Part shown: positions 12,111-13,838 of the stretch, piece by piece
Layout of the letters: each line of letters starts with the position of its first letter
Numbering within the stretch: the stretch's first letter is position 1
Assembly (NCBI GenBank): GCA_001898095.1
Contig: MKSH01000028.1
Span: 18,598-32,435, forward strand
Direction: 5' to 3'
DNA length: 13,838 nt
Source: Solirubrobacterales bacterium 70-9
GTDB taxonomy: Bacteria > Actinomycetota > Thermoleophilia > Solirubrobacterales > 70-9
The notes under the pieces: model-generated
Seen by the model: only the letters and a program-made list of their open reading frames with translations
What the model was told of the DNA's origin: nothing
Databases searched by the model: none
Made by a program: the position numbers and the translations under genes

Positions 12111-13559
12111 GTGGGCAACAGCGACCGGCTATCCGGGCTCGATGCGTCCTTCCTCCATATGGAGCGGGAGGGCGCCCACATGCACGTCGCCTCGACGATC
12201 ATCTTCGAGGGGCCGCCCCCCACGCACGAGGAATTCCGCGACCACATCGCCTCGCGGCTGCACCTGGTGCCGCGCTTCCGCCAGAGGCTGCGCAGCGTGC
12301 CGTTCGGGCAGGGCCGGCCGGTCTGGGTCGACGACCCGCACCTGAACCTCGACTACCACGTGCGCCAGACCGCACTGCCGGCGCCGGGCTCCGACGAGCA
12401 GCTGCGCAACCTCGCGGCGCGGATCTTCTCCCAGCAGCTCGACCGCTCGAAGCCCCTCTGGGAGCTGTGGCTGGTCGAGGGCATGGCCGACGGCCGCTTC
12501 GCCGTGGTCGGCAAGAGCCACCACGCCCTGGTCGACGGTGTCTCCGGGGTCGACATCACCACGGTGCTCTACGACCTCGACCGCGAACCGAAAGGGCCGC
12601 CCTCCACCCCGCCCCCGTGGCTCGCCCGGCCCGAACCGACCGACGGCAAGCTCCTCGGCGACGCGCTGAAGGAGCGCCTGACCAGCCCGAAGGAGATCGT
12701 CCGCGGCTTCCGCGCGGCGCTGCGCGGGCCGCGCCAGGTGATCCGCGGGGCCGCCGCGACGGCGAAGATGGCAGCGGCCGGGCTGCGCGCCCCCTCCACC
12801 CCCTTCAACGTCGACATCGGCCCGCACCGGCGCTTCCAGATGACCCAGGCCGACCTGGCCGACCTGAAGCGGGTCAAGGACGCCCACGGCGGCACCGTCA
12901 ACGACGTGATCCTCTCGATCGTCTCCGGCGCGATCGGCCGCTACCTGCGCGCCCGCGGTCACGACACCGAGGACCTCGAGATGCGGGCGATGGTCCCGGT
13001 CTCGATCCGCGAGGCGGAAGAGCACGGCGCGCTCGGCAACCGGATCACGGCGATGATGGCGCCGCTGCCGGCGTGGTGCGAGGACCCGGTCGAGCGCCTC
13101 CACATCGTCACCGAGGAGATGGGCGACCTGAAGGCCTCCGGTCAGGCGGTCGGCGCCGAAATCCTCACCAAGCTGACCGACTTCGCGCCGACCACGATCG
13201 TCTCCCAGGCGGCGCGGCTGCAGCCCGCCCAGCGCTTCTTCAACCTCGTCGTCACCAACGTGCCGGGTCCCCAGTTCCCGCTCTACGTGCTGGGACGGCA
13301 GATGGAGTCGATCTTCCCGATGGTGCCGCTGGCGCAGAAGCAGGCGCTCTGCATCGGGATCATGTCCTACAACGGCCAGGTCAACTTCGGCCTGATCGGG
13401 GACTACGACGCGATGGCCGACCTCGACAGCTTCGCCCTCGACCTTGAGGAGGCCACCGCCGAGGCGATCGCCTCCGCCCCGCCCGCGGTCAAGCCGCCGA
13501 AACTGCGCGCGGCCTCGGGCAACGGCGCCTCCGCGTCCAGCGCGCGCTCGGCGGGCTGA
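12111..13559 (+). CDS. wax ester synthase / acyl-CoA:diacylglycerol acyltransferase (WS/DGAT)
   Basis: 482 aa. Transfers an acyl group from acyl-CoA to a fatty alcohol or diacylglycerol, making storage wax esters or triacylglycerol at the membrane or lipid-droplet surface. The catalytic HHxxxDG motif is HHALVDG (His137, His138, Asp142, Gly143). Also present are PLWELWLVEG (115-124), the ND motif in GTVNDVILS (261-269) and NVPGP (383-387), all family hallmarks; the length is usual. The tail after about residue 455 is low-complexity Ala/Ser. I chose GTG 12111 (GTGGGCAACAGC) because the frame upstream, from ATG 12048, is compositionally unlike coding sequence and conserved similarity normally begins at DRLSGLDASFLHME. 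No Shine-Dalgarno. It may use fatty acyl-CoA, the pool also handled by the thiolase unit, but they are not linked in the window. Confidence 0.94.
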   Translation: MGNSDRLSGLDASFLHMEREGAHMHVASTIIFEGPPPTHEEFRDHIASRLHLVPRFRQRLRSVPFGQGRPVWVDDPHLNLDYHVRQTALPAPGSDEQLRNLAARIFSQQLDRSKPLWELWLVEGMADGRFAVVGKSHHALVDGVSGVDITTVLYDLDREPKGPPSTPPPWLARPEPTDGKLLGDALKERLTSPKEIVRGFRAALRGPRQVIRGAAATAKMAAAGLRAPSTPFNVDIGPHRRFQMTQADLADLKRVKDAHGGTVNDVILSIVSGAIGRYLRARGHDTEDLEMRAMVPVSIREAEEHGALGNRITAMMAPLPAWCEDPVERLHIVTEEMGDLKASGQAVGAEILTKLTDFAPTTIVSQAARLQPAQRFFNLVVTNVPGPQFPLYVLGRQMESIFPMVPLAQKQALCIGIMSYNGQVNFGLIGDYDAMADLDSFALDLEEATAEAIASAPPAVKPPKLRAASGNGASASSARSAG

Positions 13560-13569
13560 GGCGAGGGTT

Positions 13570-13586
13570 CCGGCCCGCGTGGCCGG
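13570..13586 (+). terminator. small hairpin after the WS/DGAT gene
   Basis: CCGGCC (13570-13575) and GGCCGG (13581-13586) enclose CGCGT, starting 10 nt after the stop codon. No T-tract follows. It may contribute to 3'-end formation with palindrome C further on. Confidence 0.3.
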
Positions 13587-13625
13587 GGACGGGCGGTGCT
13601 TCGTGCCTCTGCGGCCGGGGACGGG
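13581..13625 (+). repeat. two GGCCGGGGACGGG direct repeats before palindrome C
   Basis: GGCCGGGGACGGG occurs at 13581-13593 and 13613-13625, 32 bp apart. On the minus strand, GGCCGGGGTCGGG and GGCCGGGTCGGC precede palindrome B with a 30-bp period. The second unit starts 19 nt before GGGCGTC of the stem here and 20 nt before it in copy B. Confidence 0.65.
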
Positions 13626-13628
13626 GGC

Positions 13629-13684
13629 CCCGGGCGTCTCGGAGGCGGCCCGGGCAGGCTGTGGCCGCCTCCGAGACGCCCGGG
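13629..13684 (+). repeat. conserved-loop palindrome, copy C
   Basis: Arms 13629-13650 and 13663-13684 pair perfectly over 22 bp and enclose the loop CGGGCAGGCTGT (13651-13662), identical to copy A and to the minus strand of copy B. It begins 69 nt after the WS/DGAT stop codon in the sense orientation of that gene. Confidence 0.9.
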
Positions 13685-13729
13685 TGCGGAGGATCTGCGG
13701 GGGTCCGTGCGAGGTGCGGGGTCGGGAGC

Positions 13730-13778
13730 CCTGCGCGGTTCCTTTTCCGGCCATACGGCGGATTACGAACCGCGCAGG
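13730..13778. repeat. inverted repeat with 12-bp arms
   Basis: CCTGCGCGGTTC (13730-13741) is mirrored by GAACCGCGCAGG (13767-13778) around a 25-nt loop. Outside it, CGGGGTC (13717-13723) can pair with GACCCCG (13784-13790). It lacks the CGGGCAGGCTGT loop and is not a member of the A-C family. Confidence 0.7.
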
Positions 13779-13838
13779 CACCAGACCCCGGGGACGTGAC
13801 GTTCCTTCGGGGAACCGCGCGCCCCGTCGCGGTCGCAA

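Larger units (their letters stand above)
13560..13838. other. gene-free 3' region at the right edge
   Basis: After WS/DGAT there are 279 bp without a credible coding frame; the frame present reads through the palindrome. It holds the GGCCGGGGACGGG repeats, palindrome C, an inverted repeat at 13730-13778 and a small hairpin GTTCC-TTCGG-GGAAC (13801-13815). The region continues past the window edge. Confidence 0.6.

Noticed and set aside
7518..13684. Integron attC sites or an insertion sequence for the palindrome family
   Set aside because: No RYYYAAC/GTTRRRY core sites, no integrase or transposase in the window, and no target-site duplications seen; a small non-autonomous element is still possible.
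13596..13799. Plus-strand open frame after WS/DGAT
   Set aside because: It reads through palindrome C and the inverted repeat and has no coding signature.
12129..13838. Very long open frame antisense to the WS/DGAT gene, and similar long antisense frames at 346-1332, 1711-2580 and 2075-3316
   Set aside because: They are Arg/Gly/Asp-rich reads with no motifs, produced by high GC at the third codon position of the true genes on the other strand.

Overview
The window looks like chromosomal DNA of a very GC-rich actinobacterium. The best guess is the Thermoleophilia / Solirubrobacterales group. That placement is an inference from base composition, the many GTG/TTG starts, the probable leaderless mRNAs, and the C-terminal domain of the secreted propeller protein (a LSEAATVTVTV...FSGKLNGKSLPPGSY type domain that I associate with that order). 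There are 14 supportable protein genes. I see no rRNA, tRNA, transposase, phage gene or CRISPR array.

Layout. 1-152 (-): start of a methyltransferase, cut by the window edge. 190-1620 (-): secreted Vgb-like beta-propeller protein, lower in GC than its neighbours. 1681-3748 (-): two-gene unit of an SCP2-type thiolase and a short-chain dehydrogenase, with a clear promoter and a 14-bp palindromic operator candidate; this suggests acyl-CoA or side-chain beta-oxidation under repressor control. 3786-4898 (-): FUSC-type membrane protein, divergent by only 24 bp from ccdA (4923-5684, +). 5815-6761 (-): a CrtA-like protein followed by a 91-aa unknown protein. 6900-7466 (-): RimJ/RimL-type acetyltransferase. 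7467-8120: a 654-bp gene-free stretch full of repeats. 8121-9886 (-): methyltransferase and HSL-type esterase with overlapping stop and start. 9986-11077 (+): dinB (DNA polymerase IV) behind a perfect SOS box. 11083-11754 (-): secreted RlpA-like protein behind a cyclic-di-AMP (ydaO-type) riboswitch. 12111-13559 (+): wax ester synthase/diacylglycerol acyltransferase. 13560-13838: another repeat-rich, gene-free stretch.

Most interesting signals. (1) A dispersed palindromic element occurs three times (7518-7581, 7957-8020, 13629-13684). Its 12-nt loop CGGGCAGGCTGT is identical in all three copies, while the stem differs between copies with compensating changes in both arms. Two copies lie 69-100 nt past a stop codon in the same orientation relative to that gene, each preceded by a pair of GGCCGGG-type direct repeats. 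(2) A c-di-AMP riboswitch controls a DPBB cell-wall protein. (3) A LexA box lies between dinB and a divergent methyltransferase-esterase unit. (4) A 24-bp divergent intergenic region has two overlapping -10 elements. (5) Nine of the 14 genes have a -10-like hexamer ending 6-8 nt before the start codon and no Shine-Dalgarno, whereas the genes of the thiolase and methyltransferase units have strong SD sequences or overlapping stop/start codons.
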